From the NCBI GenBank assembly GCA_009602735.1, contig WELA01003469.1, positions 53,540-117,539 on the forward strand: 64,000 nt of DNA, given 5' to 3'. A program made the position numbers and the translations under genes. Within the stretch, counting starts at the first letter, position 1. Every line of letters starts with the position of its first letter. Positions 34,692 to 45,409 of the stretch are shown here, in pieces. Source of the DNA: Mesotaenium endlicherianum (lineage: Eukaryota > Streptophyta > Zygnematophyceae > Zygnematales > Mesotaeniaceae). The notes beneath the pieces were generated by a model. That model did no database searches. It saw nothing but the letters and a program-made list of their open reading frames with translations, and was not told the origin of the DNA.

Positions 34692-36379
34692 ATGGCTCCC
34701 ACCACACAAAAGGAGGACAGAACGCGCAAGGCAGAAGAAGCCAGGAGGACAATGGAGCAATACCAGAAGGAGCTGGCGGCGACGTCCCTCACCAGGAGAG
34801 AACAAGAAAGGGTCCGCAGACAACAAGAGGCGGCAGAAGAGGCACAAAGGAAGAAGGATCAGGAAGCAGAAAACCTCAGAAAAGCTGAGGAGGAGAGACA
34901 GAAGAAACAACAAGAGGAAGCAGCAGCGGCAGAGGAGGAGAGAAGGAAAAAGATTGAAGCGGACAGACAGAAGAGCTTGGCCACTTACAGATATACTGTG
35001 GTGGGTGGCCAAAACTTTGATAACCTGAAGGAAGCTTTGCTGGCAGCCCAGGAAATCAACAAGCTGGAACAGACAACACTGCTACAGGGGGAAGGAGCTG
35101 CAGCACTGGACAGGTACATCGAGACACACACCGGCGTGGTCCTTTACAAAGATTATGCTAAGATGGTGGGCTATACAGCAGAGCAGGCCCGGTATCTCGC
35201 AGATGATTTAGAGGACAAGCCGGTCCCCATACCGGGAATAGTGGGAGATCAGGGACTCATCCGGATGGTGAGCATGCGGCCCGATAGCTTCAAGGATACT
35301 GTATTCTACCTCACATTACTGCCAGCTTACAATGAGGTTGAGAGAAGGAGCTGGGAGTACTTGGCCAAGGAAGCAGGACAGCAGATGTTCTCTCCTCACT
35401 GGTTCCCGTGTAAACTGAGGAAGGCTGAGCACGGACCCCAGTACTACCAGCAGCCAACAGACTGGAGGTGGATGACCGTCACAAATAAGAAGCAGGAGTG
35501 TGACCGAGCCCAACCGGATGACTTCCACTATGGCCTAGACGGCTATCTCATCCTACCACCTCACATTGCCCCTTGGGACCCCAGGCTGAATGGATGCCTG
35601 AGCAATATGAATGCAGAGACCAAGGAACATAGGAGGAGGGGAAGAGACTACTTCTCTAAGGGAAAGCATACCTTCGTCAAATGGGCGAAGAATGCAGGCC
35701 GGATAGATATCAGCAGGCTGAAGGCCAAGCAACCTCCAGCGCGCCCTAAGAAAGGGAGGTCGGTAGACTACTCCATGTCCACTAGGGAGCAGAACGATTT
35801 AGTGGACGAGACTCCTACTCTCTTCGAGGAGGATGAGGAAGAAGAACAGGGCAGAGGAGAAGCATCAGCAGCGGGTACTCAGGAGACTTAGGGGCAGGCA
35901 GGGGCACTTCCTAAAGAACCACGATCAGGTATTTGGAACGTGATCCCTGTCATGGAGGCAACTGGACCCCGCACTTGCTCCCCCAGCCCTCCTGCCCAAG
36001 CAGGGGAAGAAGCTGATTTGACTGTACTTGGCAGCAGACACAGGCAGAAATCCTCAGAGGACAGGGGTGCCAGAAGAGGGACCCGCGGGGTGGCCAGAGG
36101 TATGCCGGCCTCTCCCTTCGCTCAGGGGCATGTACCTCTTGCCAATGTGTTTCAGCATCCTACTGGAATGCCTGTCTATGTGGGGATCAACACCCAAGTG
36201 GGTGAAGAGCAGGCTACCATCCTTTGTTCTCCTCGCGGTCTAACTTTAGAGCAAACNCGGTCTAACTTTAGAGCAAACGGGGTTCTTTAGAAGGCCAGCT
36301 GACAGACCTAGAGGGCTGTCCAGATCCAGGTCCAGAACTCCGTCTCCTGATCATGAAGCCCCAGCAACAACCCCCTAGG
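34692..36379 (+). pseudogene. E3 ORF3 (one stop, one N)
   Basis: ATG 34692 follows TGTGCAGA. Open for 399 codons with all motifs of E2 ORF3 (YNEVERRSWEYLA, PTDWRWMTV, LPPHIAPWDPRLNG, SKGKHTFVKWA), then a TAG at 35889 and the rest in the same frame to the N at 36257, where about 21 bp are duplicated. The C-terminal end follows to 36379. The long open part of this defective copy makes an artefactual ORF unlikely. Confidence 0.85.
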
Positions 36380-36490
36380 CAAAAGGCTGAAGGAGCAGTC
36401 ACTAGGAGAGGCGGGTCAGGTCCAGTTTGCTGAATAGCAGATCTTGAAGTTTAATGTTGTCGAGGCGACAACAAGTTAAGTTAGAGGGAT

Positions 36491-37213
36491 TGTAATGAAT
36501 CACTATATTAGTAATTATAATATTCATTTAGATGTAATAGTAAATTAAGTTCAGCCTGCTGAACTTTAGTTAAATAATCAGTTTGCTGGACTTTATATTT
36601 AATAACAGTTTAATGACTCAGACGGATGCAGCAGGCTGAAGTCAACTTAAGTCAGCTTGCTGACACATTCTTTGACAGCCAGCTGACTTCCGTACTCGGT
36701 AGCAGCGAACTGCCTCATATGCATTTAAGTGTGGTAGGCTAGATGAATGGCCAGATGACATCCCTATGATGGATGGCAATTTGGGATGATGGGAGATGGC
36801 GGTGAATTTGGTTAACCGAGGTCCTACCAACGTGGTTAACTCTCGGGTAGGCGGTGCCATCGCACTGACCTTTGAACAGTAAAACTCATTCCATGTACAT
36901 ATGCTAGGCATTGCTCTCGAGTTCGGCATTCGGAAACGAGGCCAACTCTCTTGTACAGCTTACCGAGAGAGATCCGAATCCAAGGCGAGAAGCCATTGAT
37001 ACGCACTGTCTTCTAACCTTGCTTATGTATGAGTTTACTAATCTGCATTATTGATGCTAGTTTACTCGCATTTGACTGACGAGTATTACTCACTGCTAGT
37101 GTGTTGTCCTTTGCCGTTAAACCAGTTAACGAAAAAATACCATAAAGATTACTTGTTGATATAAAGATCTTTTTTAATTGTTAATCGCCTATTTGGTAAG
37201 TCGATTAATTTCA
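36491..37213 (+). repeat. E3 3' LTR
   Basis: 723 bp, TGTAATGAATC...GATTAATTTCA, preceded by TTAAGTTAGAGGGAT. Confidence 0.93.
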
Positions 37214-38580
37214 GTGGCCAAAACTATGATAACCTAAAGGAAGCATTGTTGGCAGCCCAGGAGATCAACAAGCTGGAACAGACAACACTGCTACAGAGGG
37301 AAGGAGCTGCAGCACTGGATAGGTACATCGAGACACACACGGGTGTGGTCCTCTACGAAGATTATGTCAAGATGGTAGGTTATACAGCAGAGTGGGCCCG
37401 GTACCTTGCAGATAATTCAGAGGACAAGCCGGTCCCATTACTGGGAATAGTGGGAGATAAGAGACTCATCAGGATGGTGAGCATGCGGCCCGATAGCTTT
37501 AAGGATACGGTATTCTACCTCACACTACTGCCAGCTTACAATGAATTTGAGAGAAGGAGCTGGGAGTACTTGGCCAGGGAAGCAGGACAGCAGATGTTCT
37601 CTCCCCACTGGTTCCCGTGTAAACTGAGGAAGGCTGAGCAGGGACCCCAGTACTACCAGCAGCCAACAGACTGGAGGTGGATGACCGTCACAAATAAGGA
37701 GCAGGAGTGTGACCGAGCCCAACCAGATGACTTCCACTCTGGCCTAGACGCCTATCTCATCCTACCATCTCACATTGCCCTTTGGGACCCCAGGCTGAAT
37801 GGCTGCCTGAGCAATATGAATGCCGAGACCAAGGAGCATAGGAGGAGGGGAAGAGACTACTTCTCTAAGGGAAAGCATGTTTTCGTCAAACGGGCAAAGA
37901 ATGCAGGCCGGATAGATATCAGCAGGCTGAAGGCCAAGCAACCTCCGGCGCGCCCTAAGAAAGGGAGGTCAGTAGACTACTCCATGTCTGCCAGGGAGCA
38001 GGACGACTTAGTGGATAAGACTCCTACCCTCTCAGAGGAGGAAGATGAGGAGGATGAGGAAGAAGAACAAAGCAGAGGAGAAACATCATGATGTGGTATT
38101 TAGGACACCCAGGGGCAGGCGAGAGCAGGGCTTCCACAGGAGCCTAGATCAGGAATATGGCATCTGACCCCGACCGTGGAGGTAACTGAACCGCGCACTC
38201 GCTCCCCCAGCCCACCTGCCCAAGCAGGGGAAGAAGCTGACCTGACTGTACTTGGCAGCAGACAAAGGCAGAATTCCCCAGAGGACAGGGGTGCCAGAAG
38301 AGGGACACGCGGGGTGGCCAGAGGTATGCCGGCCTCTCCCTTCGCTCAGGGGCATGTACCTCTTGCCAATGTATTTCAGCACCCTACTGGAATGCCTGTC
38401 TATGTGGGGATTAACACCCAAGTGGTTGAAGAGCAGGCTACTATCCTTCATTCTCCTCGAGGTCCAACTTTAGAACAAACGGGGTTCTTTAGAAGGCCAG
38501 CTGACAGACCTAGAGGGCTGTCCAGATTTAGGTCCAGATCTCAGTCTCCTGATCCTGAAGCCCCAGGAACAACCCCCTAG
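37214..38580 (+). pseudogene. E4 ORF3, 3' part
   Basis: Picks up exactly where 27953-28270 stopped, after the duplicated gtggc. The central domain is open (about 281 codons to 38091) and has its own substitutions (RYLADNSED, YNEFERRSWEYLA, LPSHIALWDPRLNG). A stop at about 38089 and a small frame change follow, then the Pro/Arg/Ser tail to TAG 38578-38580. Confidence 0.85.
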
Positions 38581-38585
38581 GTGAC

Positions 38586-39184
38586 TGAAATGAATCGACT
38601 TACCAAATAGGCGATTAACAATTAATAAAGATCTTTATATCAGCAAGTAATCTTTATGGTATTTTCCGTTAACTGGTTAAACGGCAAAGGACAACACACT
38701 AGCAGTGAACAATACTCGTAAGTCAAATGCGAGTAAACTAGCATCCATAATGCAAATCAGTAAACTCATACATAAGCAAGGTTAGAAGACAGTGCGTATC
38801 AATGGCTTCTCGCCTTGGATTCAGATCTCTCTCAGTAAGCTGTACAAGAGAGTTGGCCTCGTTTCCGAATGCCAAACTCGAGAGCAATGCCTAGCATATG
38901 TACATGGAATGAGTTTACTGTTCAACGGTCAGTGCGATGGCACCGCCTACCCGGGAGTTAACCACGTTGGTAGGACCTCGGTTAACCAAATCCACCGCCA
39001 TCTCCCATCATCCCGAATCGCCATCCATCATAGGGATGTCATCTGGCCATTCATCTAGCCTACCACACTTAGATGCATTTCGAGGCAGTTCGCTGCTACC
39101 GAGTACGGAAGTCAGCTGGCTGTCAAAGAATGTGTCAGCAAGCTGACTTAAGTTGACTTCAGCCTGCTGCTTCCGGCTGAGTCA
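38586..39184 (-). repeat. Inverted partial LTR
   Basis: Minus-strand LTR beginning TGAAATGAATCGACTTACC. Stops within U3 at CTGAGTCAT; the U3 repeats and the terminal part are missing. Starts 5 bp after E4 ORF3. Confidence 0.88.
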
Positions 39185-39189
39185 TACAT

Positions 39190-39201
39190 TGGTATCGGAG
39201 C
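39190..39201 (+). promoter_or_regulatory. E5 primer-binding site
   Basis: TGGTATCGGAGC, identical to that of E2 and E3 although the family is different. Confidence 0.75.
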
Positions 39202-39599
39202 AAGTCTTTGCTCCACTCTGAAAATCGTGCAAAATCGTTCAATTTTGTTTCAATTGTTTCAAATTTGCAGGGCGAAGTTTAGTTTTTTGTTGTCTGCAGA
39301 ACACTAACTTAAGTTATTGTTATTTTTGCCGAGGTCATCAACAAGGAGCAAGGGGCCTGCTTGGCCGGAATCCCGTCGAATCTTTCAAGGGCCAACCATG
39401 TCAGCCTGGTCGGCCCGGGAAGACCCGTCGGCAAGCAGGAGGCCTGAGGGGCCTCCTCCTTTTCTCAACCGGGCTAAGGAAATCCTTGGCCCAAGTCGAG
39501 AAGTGGCAGAGCTGGCTCTTACAAGCCTGTACCCCGTCGCTTTGCCCAATTTGTCAGCAAAAGGGGGGCCGTGGTCGTCCTTGGCCCCTCGCTCTCATT

Positions 39600-40090
39600 T
39601 TGACAGCAAGAGGGGGGGACCTGGATTTTCCTTGCTCCCCCCTTGTCCTCTTTTGGTCATGGGGGTCCGTGTGGTACCCCCTGGCCCGTTCAAATTTTGC
39701 GAACGGCATCGCACGGACGACTACACCCGTGGCCGATTTGCAACTTTTAATGAGCCTGGTGGGCTCGTCTTTGTTCGTTTTGTTTGCGGAGTTAGCCGCG
39801 CCAGAACGTTATGCTCACGTCATGAGGCGTCAGCCATTCGATATTTTTTGACAGCAAGGGGGGAGGTTGAGAGTTTACCCTCGCTCCCCACTTGTTCTTG
39901 TTCTCTTTTGGTCAAGGGGTCTGTGTGTCACCCCTTGGCTTGTTCAATTTTGCGATCGGCATCGCACGGGCCGATTAGCCCGTGGCCAATTCGCAATTTC
40001 TCAAAGAGCCCATCGGGCTCGTTCTTGATTAGTTATGGCCGAGGCATGAGCCCATGCATAACGTTGTGCTCACGCACTGCTGCGTCACGT
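39600..40090 (+). repeat. Tandem pair of ~245-bp modules in E5 leader
   Basis: Two diverged copies (39600-39848, 39849-40090). Each begins TGACAGCAAG, runs through a CTTTTGGTCA block and GGCATCGCACGG, and ends with a GCTCACG stretch. A shorter repeat pair with TTGGGGCAG and CCCTGAGC follows at about 40200-40330. Probably untranslated leader. Confidence 0.6.
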
Positions 40091-40639
40091 AAAAGCACCG
40101 CGGGGGGGGGGGTTAGCAAGCTCCTCCAACCCGTTCGATCTCGACGATGGGGTCGGCGTGGGGCTGTTTAACCGCGGAAATATATTTTGGAAAACTATAT
40201 GTTTGGGGCAGTTCTTTATTGGGCTAGGTCATCCATCCCAATCCTGCCCTGAGCAACGGTCGCTTATCATTGTTTTGGGGCAGATTGAGGGGCGATCACC
40301 CATCCCAGTTCGCCCTGAGCTGCGGTTGATTATACTTTTTCCGACAGGCCGGGATTGTTTTCCCCGGGCCGGTTTTGCACCTGTTGGCGTCTGCATACGC
40401 CAACACGTTGTTTAACAACTTATTAGAGTGGGGGAGGGCATCTGCATGTGTCCCTCCGCCCGTCCAATCTTGCCAATGAAGTCGGCAAGTTCTCTTTTTT
40501 TCCCAAGTGCCCGTTTTGGTCCTTTCTTTGACGAAAAGGATCCATCTGGGGCCCGTTTTGGCCCTGGATGTTGTGTACTGGCAAATCTTGCCAGCAAATA
40601 AAGAGCGGGATTTTTTGGTGACACAATGGGCGTATTGTG

Positions 40640-41310
40640 GTCCCAGAGGACCAAGTAAGTTATGTGCTACTACGGGAAGCACACGACTCTCCTTACTCGA
40701 GTCATTATGGATTTACCAAAACCACATACGCTTGCGCCGAGAGTACATTTGGCCGTCTCTCAAGGTTGGTGTTGTCGAGTACAACACCAACTGCGCAATA
40801 TGTCAGAGGAATAAACCGAGCAATACATTGTCGGTTGGGAAGTTGCAACCATTGGAACTTGGATGTGCTCCTTGGTAAAGCATGAGCCTCGACGTTGTCG
40901 TGCAATTGCCTACCACTAATACAGGACACAATGGGAAGTTAACAATCGTGGATCGTTTCACTAAGGTGGTGCACTTAGGTGGCCACTAAACCATCACTTG
41001 ATGCAATTGAGACTGCTGGTCTCTTCATTGATTATGTGTTCAAGTTGCCTGGCATGCCGAACGAGATCATAAGTGGTCGTGCCACTCAATTTACAAGCAA
41101 CTTCTGGCAGGAAGTTTGCTCGTATTTCAACACGACCCTTACAATATCCACAAGCTTATATCCTCAAACCAATAAGCCCGACAGAACGAATGAACTGCGT
41201 TCTGGAGCAGTTTCTCAAGCATTAGGTGAAGTCTCACTAAGACAACTCGGACACCCTCCTTTCAGTTGCAGAGTTGACTGTAATTCATGCTTCTCAGGAA
41301 AGTGATCATG
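40640..41310 (+). pseudogene. E5 integrase remnant
   Basis: Frames read LREAHDSPYSSHYGFTKT and NCAICQRNKPSNT (HHCC finger), then FKLPGMPNEIISGRATQFTS and YPQTNKPDRTNE (core). Several frameshifts and stops. No reverse transcriptase is recognisable 5' of it. Confidence 0.75.
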
Positions 41311-41759
41311 GTAGACACCCGCACACTCCGCTGACGGTTGTTGTTTCCCGTCGGATGGGGGTGCACACCATGAGAGTATCAAGTGCACGCCAATTTGTCC
41401 ATCCTCTGTAGGAGATGCACAAACAAGCGTTGGCTTTGGCCGTTGCTCGAGATCGACGGAAATTTTTTGCTGATACGCACAAGATTGATTTGAGTTTTTA
41501 GGTTGGCAATAAAGTACTTTTGCCACTAAAAACCTGCACCTCAATCACCCAGCTCCTGCCTCGCTGGATAAGCTCTTTTATTGTTTTTGGAAAGATTTGA
41601 CAAGTTGCATAACGACTGGATTTGCGACTCCATGGGGCAAACGCATCTTGTGTTCCATGTCAATTTACTCAAGCTGTTTAGGTCCGACGGCCGTTCTTAG
41701 CCACAAGCACCGGCATTGGAACTCACCAAGGATGATAAGCCTGGGATGTAGAGAAAGTC

Positions 41760-41875
41760 TACACCCGTCATAAGCCTCTCAGAGTAGAGCTTTTGATCAA
41801 ATGGCTCGATTATGACTCCAATTGGGACTCGTACGAACTTCATGACAAAATCCTACTAAATTGTAGTGACCCGGT
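41760..41875 (+). pseudogene. E5 chromodomain remnant
   Basis: The reading LLIKWLDYDSNWDSYELHD matches the W-K-x-Y...D-W-E pattern of chromodomains after integrase. Confidence 0.6.
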
Positions 41876-42131
41876 TCAACGTATTGTTTACGATGGGCTT
41901 TCACTCAGCAACCTCTGCCCCAAGGCAAGTATGCTACCAAGCGCTCTTCATAAGAAAAGGAACATACGCAAAAGAGACGCTCGCAAATATTCGTCACTTT
42001 CCGTCCCTGTGATGATGCAAAGTCTATTTTGCTCACCATGTGTTTTCCGCTAGCTACGGCCAGTATTGACACCGATGAATTAAAAGACGTATGCTTAACG
42101 TGGACGTTAAGTTCTTCTAAGGGAGGAGGAG

Positions 42132-43020
42132 TGTAACAATCTGAGCTTTTTAGGCGTATTTGGGATATTTTTCTAATTACCTAAAATGCGCAAAAACATT
42201 TATCAATATATTAATTGATAAATGATTGCATCTTGATGAACTATTCGACACACGCGTGTGCCGACTAATATCTGGTCGATTGGCAAAACCACCAAGATGC
42301 TATTGCAAAAAGCATCGTAAAGTAACTCAATTACTTCGCAGTAGTACGACATAATTAGTCACAATGTTAGCTTGATTAATTATGAAGGATTAACTTAATT
42401 AATCGATGATTAATTAACTTATTATGACTTTCATTATTTCGGATAATGACTGTCATTGTTTTTGATTAACGACAGTCGTTAACCCGTAACAAAACACCTT
42501 TGAAAGTGGCCCAAGGGAGCCACCAACTGATTTCGCTACATTGTATTATCAAGTATAACACAGAAATACATAGCGCGGTATTTTGTATTATCAAGTATAA
42601 TACTTATATACATATCAAGATATATGATATATATTACGGATATATATTATGTTACCAAGCGGCACTATGACACCTGCGTAAAGTCATGAGGCTCGTGGCA
42701 TAAGCCAAGAGTCATAACGAAACCTCCCAAGGAGAGGTTTGTCTCCTTTCACATGTCACGTGAAGAGGTAGACATTTTGGGTTGTCACGTTCACCAGGTA
42801 CAGTTGTCCTGTCACAACCCCCTAACATAAGTGTCGCAGGAGTGCCAAGCGCACTCAAATGGCTCGCGTTGGCAAGTATAAATACTTGCAGAGCCAATCT
42901 CAGTGCAACTCTGAGGACACCTCTTCTAGTCATTGTATTTTCGTTCAGTTTTTGCACAACTCCTTTCTGAACAGCTTAGAAAAGTTCCTCTCTATTCTCT
43001 CGAAAGTGAGAATCGTTACA
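42132..43020 (+). repeat. E5 3' LTR
   Basis: 889 bp, TGTAACAATCTG at the start and AGAATCGTTACA at the end (terminal inverted TGTAAC/GTTACA). AT-rich, with several short palindromes near 42370-42420 and 42600-42650. Confidence 0.78.
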
Positions 43021-44215
43021 CTTCTTCAAGATCATTATATTTCATTTATGTATATGAGATCAGAGATAGGTGGAAGCGTGTAAAATCAGGGAGCGATCTT
43101 TGCCCTTATAATGAATTCCATTTACTCATCTATACCCCTTAAGTCACTTACCGTAGTGCGCCATAATTGCACACTAACACAAGGCACAAGAAAGAGGCGA
43201 ACTTGAGGACTAGAGCTTCTCCTTCAGAAACTCATGGCCTCTTGTCTACCACGCATACAAGGATGTATAAGCACATACACAACATCAGAGGGTTCAATGG
43301 CAAAGGCGCTCTCATTCACATGACCATAAAGTAGCTAAAACACATCCCACTGACTTAGGTGCAAAACCATGGAATCTGTTCGCTATGTGACCCCCAGATG
43401 TCAGAGGGCATAACTTTGTCAATACGACTCCAAATTGAGCAAACTCAACGGCAACGAACGCATCTTTACGAGACCTTTTTAAAAACTTCTAGTTTACTCC
43501 ATTTAGAGCACAGACAAAGGAGCCATCTCAATTTTCGTGGAAGCTGGTCATAATAACGAACCCAAAAGTGCACACATGACTTGCAAGTAGAAATCCGACT
43601 GTAAAGCCTACTGTCCAGAATGAGGGACCTCGAGATCCAGTCTGCTATGTACCTAGTGACCACTTGGTTGACCACGGCGCAAGGTGCGCCATTTTATGGG
43701 AAACCCGTTAAGTTGGGACCCACGGATGTAGGTATAACGACCATATTGATTGGTCGGTTGATTGAAGTCCTAACTGTTCAATTGACTGACGACGGCTCCG
43801 CCTACCTGGGAGTTAACCACATTGGTAGGACATCGGTTTACCGAATCTCAGTCAACCTCCCGACTTTCAGTATACTACGGTCACATGTGGCAATCTATAA
43901 ATAATTATTCAAATGAATATATGTATCCTCAGCGTACTGAATCCAAGTATACTGACTAATGTATACGAGCTTACTATAGATCAACCTACTGATGTTATGT
44001 CCTATATATATACAAATAGTCTTAGCAAACTATGCTCTAATACAAAATGTCATCCTGCTGACCGTTTTGACAAAGTCAGCAAATTGCTCTATGATACAAA
44101 AGTCATCCTGCTTACCTTTTTGATAAAGTAAGTAAACTCGCATTATATCGATACATATTTATTTCGATGAACTCGCACACGTGAGTATATTGACACATTA
44201 CTTATTTAATGATGT
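43021..44215 (-). repeat. Partial inverted LTR of the 1.19-kb family
   Basis: Matches 47182-48371 along nearly its whole length but lacks the first ~13 bp (cut by E5) and the last ~60-80 bp. Contains the conserved block near 43795-43850 (GGAGTTAACCACATTGGTAG). Confidence 0.75.
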
Positions 44216-45068
44216 ATGTGTATGTTCATCATTCGAGTAGCTGGGAAGCTAACCAACGCTGCCTATCATCTTCACCAGAACAAGTATGGTCAAATGGAAC
44301 TTCATATACTGGAGTCCTTCAAATGACCAAGATCGTCGTGAGCGTCAGTGCAACCTTGGCGAATGAGGCGAGGCAAGCAATCAAAAGTTCGCAGACTCTG
44401 GAGGGTCTGGAAAGACTATATGCCTGGACCTGACTTTCAAAAGGCACAACGAGGTGGAAGAGAAAGGGCGTCAAGAAGCCGACGCAAAGCTGACTAATGA
44501 AGAACGCAAGATGATGACAGTCTGCTTAACTGCTGGAATAATTACCAGGCAAATCACGAATCAGCTCCTTGAGTGTAATGAATCAATATATTGGTAGATA
44601 TAATATTCACTTAAATATAATAGTCAATTAAGTTCAGCTTGCAGAACTTCAGCAAATATATGCCGGACTTTATATAATTACCAGTTTAATGACTCAGTCG
44701 AGAGCAGCAGGCTGAAGTCAACTTAGGTCAACTTGCTGACACATTCTTTGACAGCCAGCTGACATCCGTACTCGGTAGCAGCGAACTGCCTAGATATGCA
44801 TCTAAGTGTGGTGTGCTAGATGAATCGCCAGATGACATCCTTAGGATGGATGGCGATTCGGGATGATGGCAGACGGCGGTGGATTTGGTTAACCGAGGTC
44901 CTACCAATGTGCTTAACTCCCGGGTAGGCGGTGCCATCGCACTTGCCGCTGGACAGTAAACTCATTTCATGTACATAGGCTAGACATTGCTCTCAAGTTT
45001 GGCATTTAAAAACGAGGCCAACTCTCTTGTACTGCTTACTGTTAGATATCTGAATTTAAGGCGAGAAG

Positions 45069-45193
45069 CGCTGCGACTGGCGTCACAACCGATACACCAT
45101 AGGTTGATCTAACCTGGTCCTCTCGTACTAAGGTTAGCGTCTCTCAATTCTCAGATTATATCCAACGGTAGATAGGAACCGAACTGTCTCACG
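45069..45193 (-). rRNA. rnl: Fragment of organellar large-subunit rRNA gene
   Basis: On the minus strand this reads CGTGAGACAGTTCGGTTCCT and, further on, TAGTACGAGAGGACCAGGTT. These are the universal peptidyl-transferase and sarcin-ricin-proximal segments of bacterial-type 23S rRNA. The bases between them fit a mitochondrial gene better than a plastid one, from memory. About 125 bp: a transferred fragment, not a working gene. Confidence 0.85.
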
Positions 45194-45409
45194 CATGTAT
45201 TCCTCATGTTTCCAAGAGGCATGGACTATATCTTCATCCTGTGCTTAATTCTATCGCACAGCAAACACAGGAGTCGGCGTGTTATACTCCCTCTAACCAG
45301 AGGAAATATCTCCGAAGCTTTAAAAAGGCACAGCCTGTGCCTTTTAGAGCTCGGAAGTCTCTACAGGGAATAAAAGGTCTAATTCTTGACATACCACAGA
45401 ATATTAAAA
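45194..45409 (-). ncRNA. Group I intron 3' part, from the organellar rRNA gene
   Basis: Lies directly 5' (minus strand) of the rRNA fragment. Contains AAGATATAGTCC (45223-45234), the conserved P7-side segment of group I introns, and a perfect 11-bp inverted repeat AAAAGGCACAG/CTGTGCCTTTT (45323-45345). It ends in G before CGTGAGACAG, which corresponds to the known insertion point after position 2593 (E. coli numbering). Confidence 0.65.

Larger units (their letters stand above)
28271..37213 (+). mobile_element. E3: full-length but defective Ty3/gypsy element
   Basis: 8943 bp between perfect 5-bp duplications gtggc (28266-28270 and 37214-37218), inserted in E4 ORF3. All parts are present, but gag has a frameshift and stops, the reverse transcriptase active site is lost, integrase is frameshifted and ORF3 has a stop. 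Two single N bases (32620, 36257) show assembly uncertainty inside it. Confidence 0.93.
24745..38585 (+). mobile_element. E4: truncated Ty3/gypsy element, host of E3
   Basis: Lacks the 5' LTR, gag, protease and 3' LTR. What remains is pol from the reverse transcriptase on (24745-27558), the pol-ORF3 spacer with an internal polypurine-like sequence (27607-27619), and ORF3 split by E3 (27953-28270 and 37214-38580). It ends a few bases after ORF3, where an inverted partial LTR begins. Confidence 0.85.
39185..43020 (+). mobile_element. E5: decayed Ty3/gypsy element of a second family
   Basis: Begins with only the last bases (aca) of a lost 5' LTR, followed by a primer-binding site. Then a long GC-richer leader with tandem modules, integrase remnants, a chromodomain remnant, a polypurine tract (GGGAGGAGGAG) and an 889-bp 3' LTR. 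The LTR is unrelated in sequence to the E1-E4 type. Confidence 0.78.

Noticed and set aside
39317-40171. 284-codon frame in E5
   Set aside because: It runs through tandem, GC-rich leader sequence, has no domain, and its composition follows the repeats.
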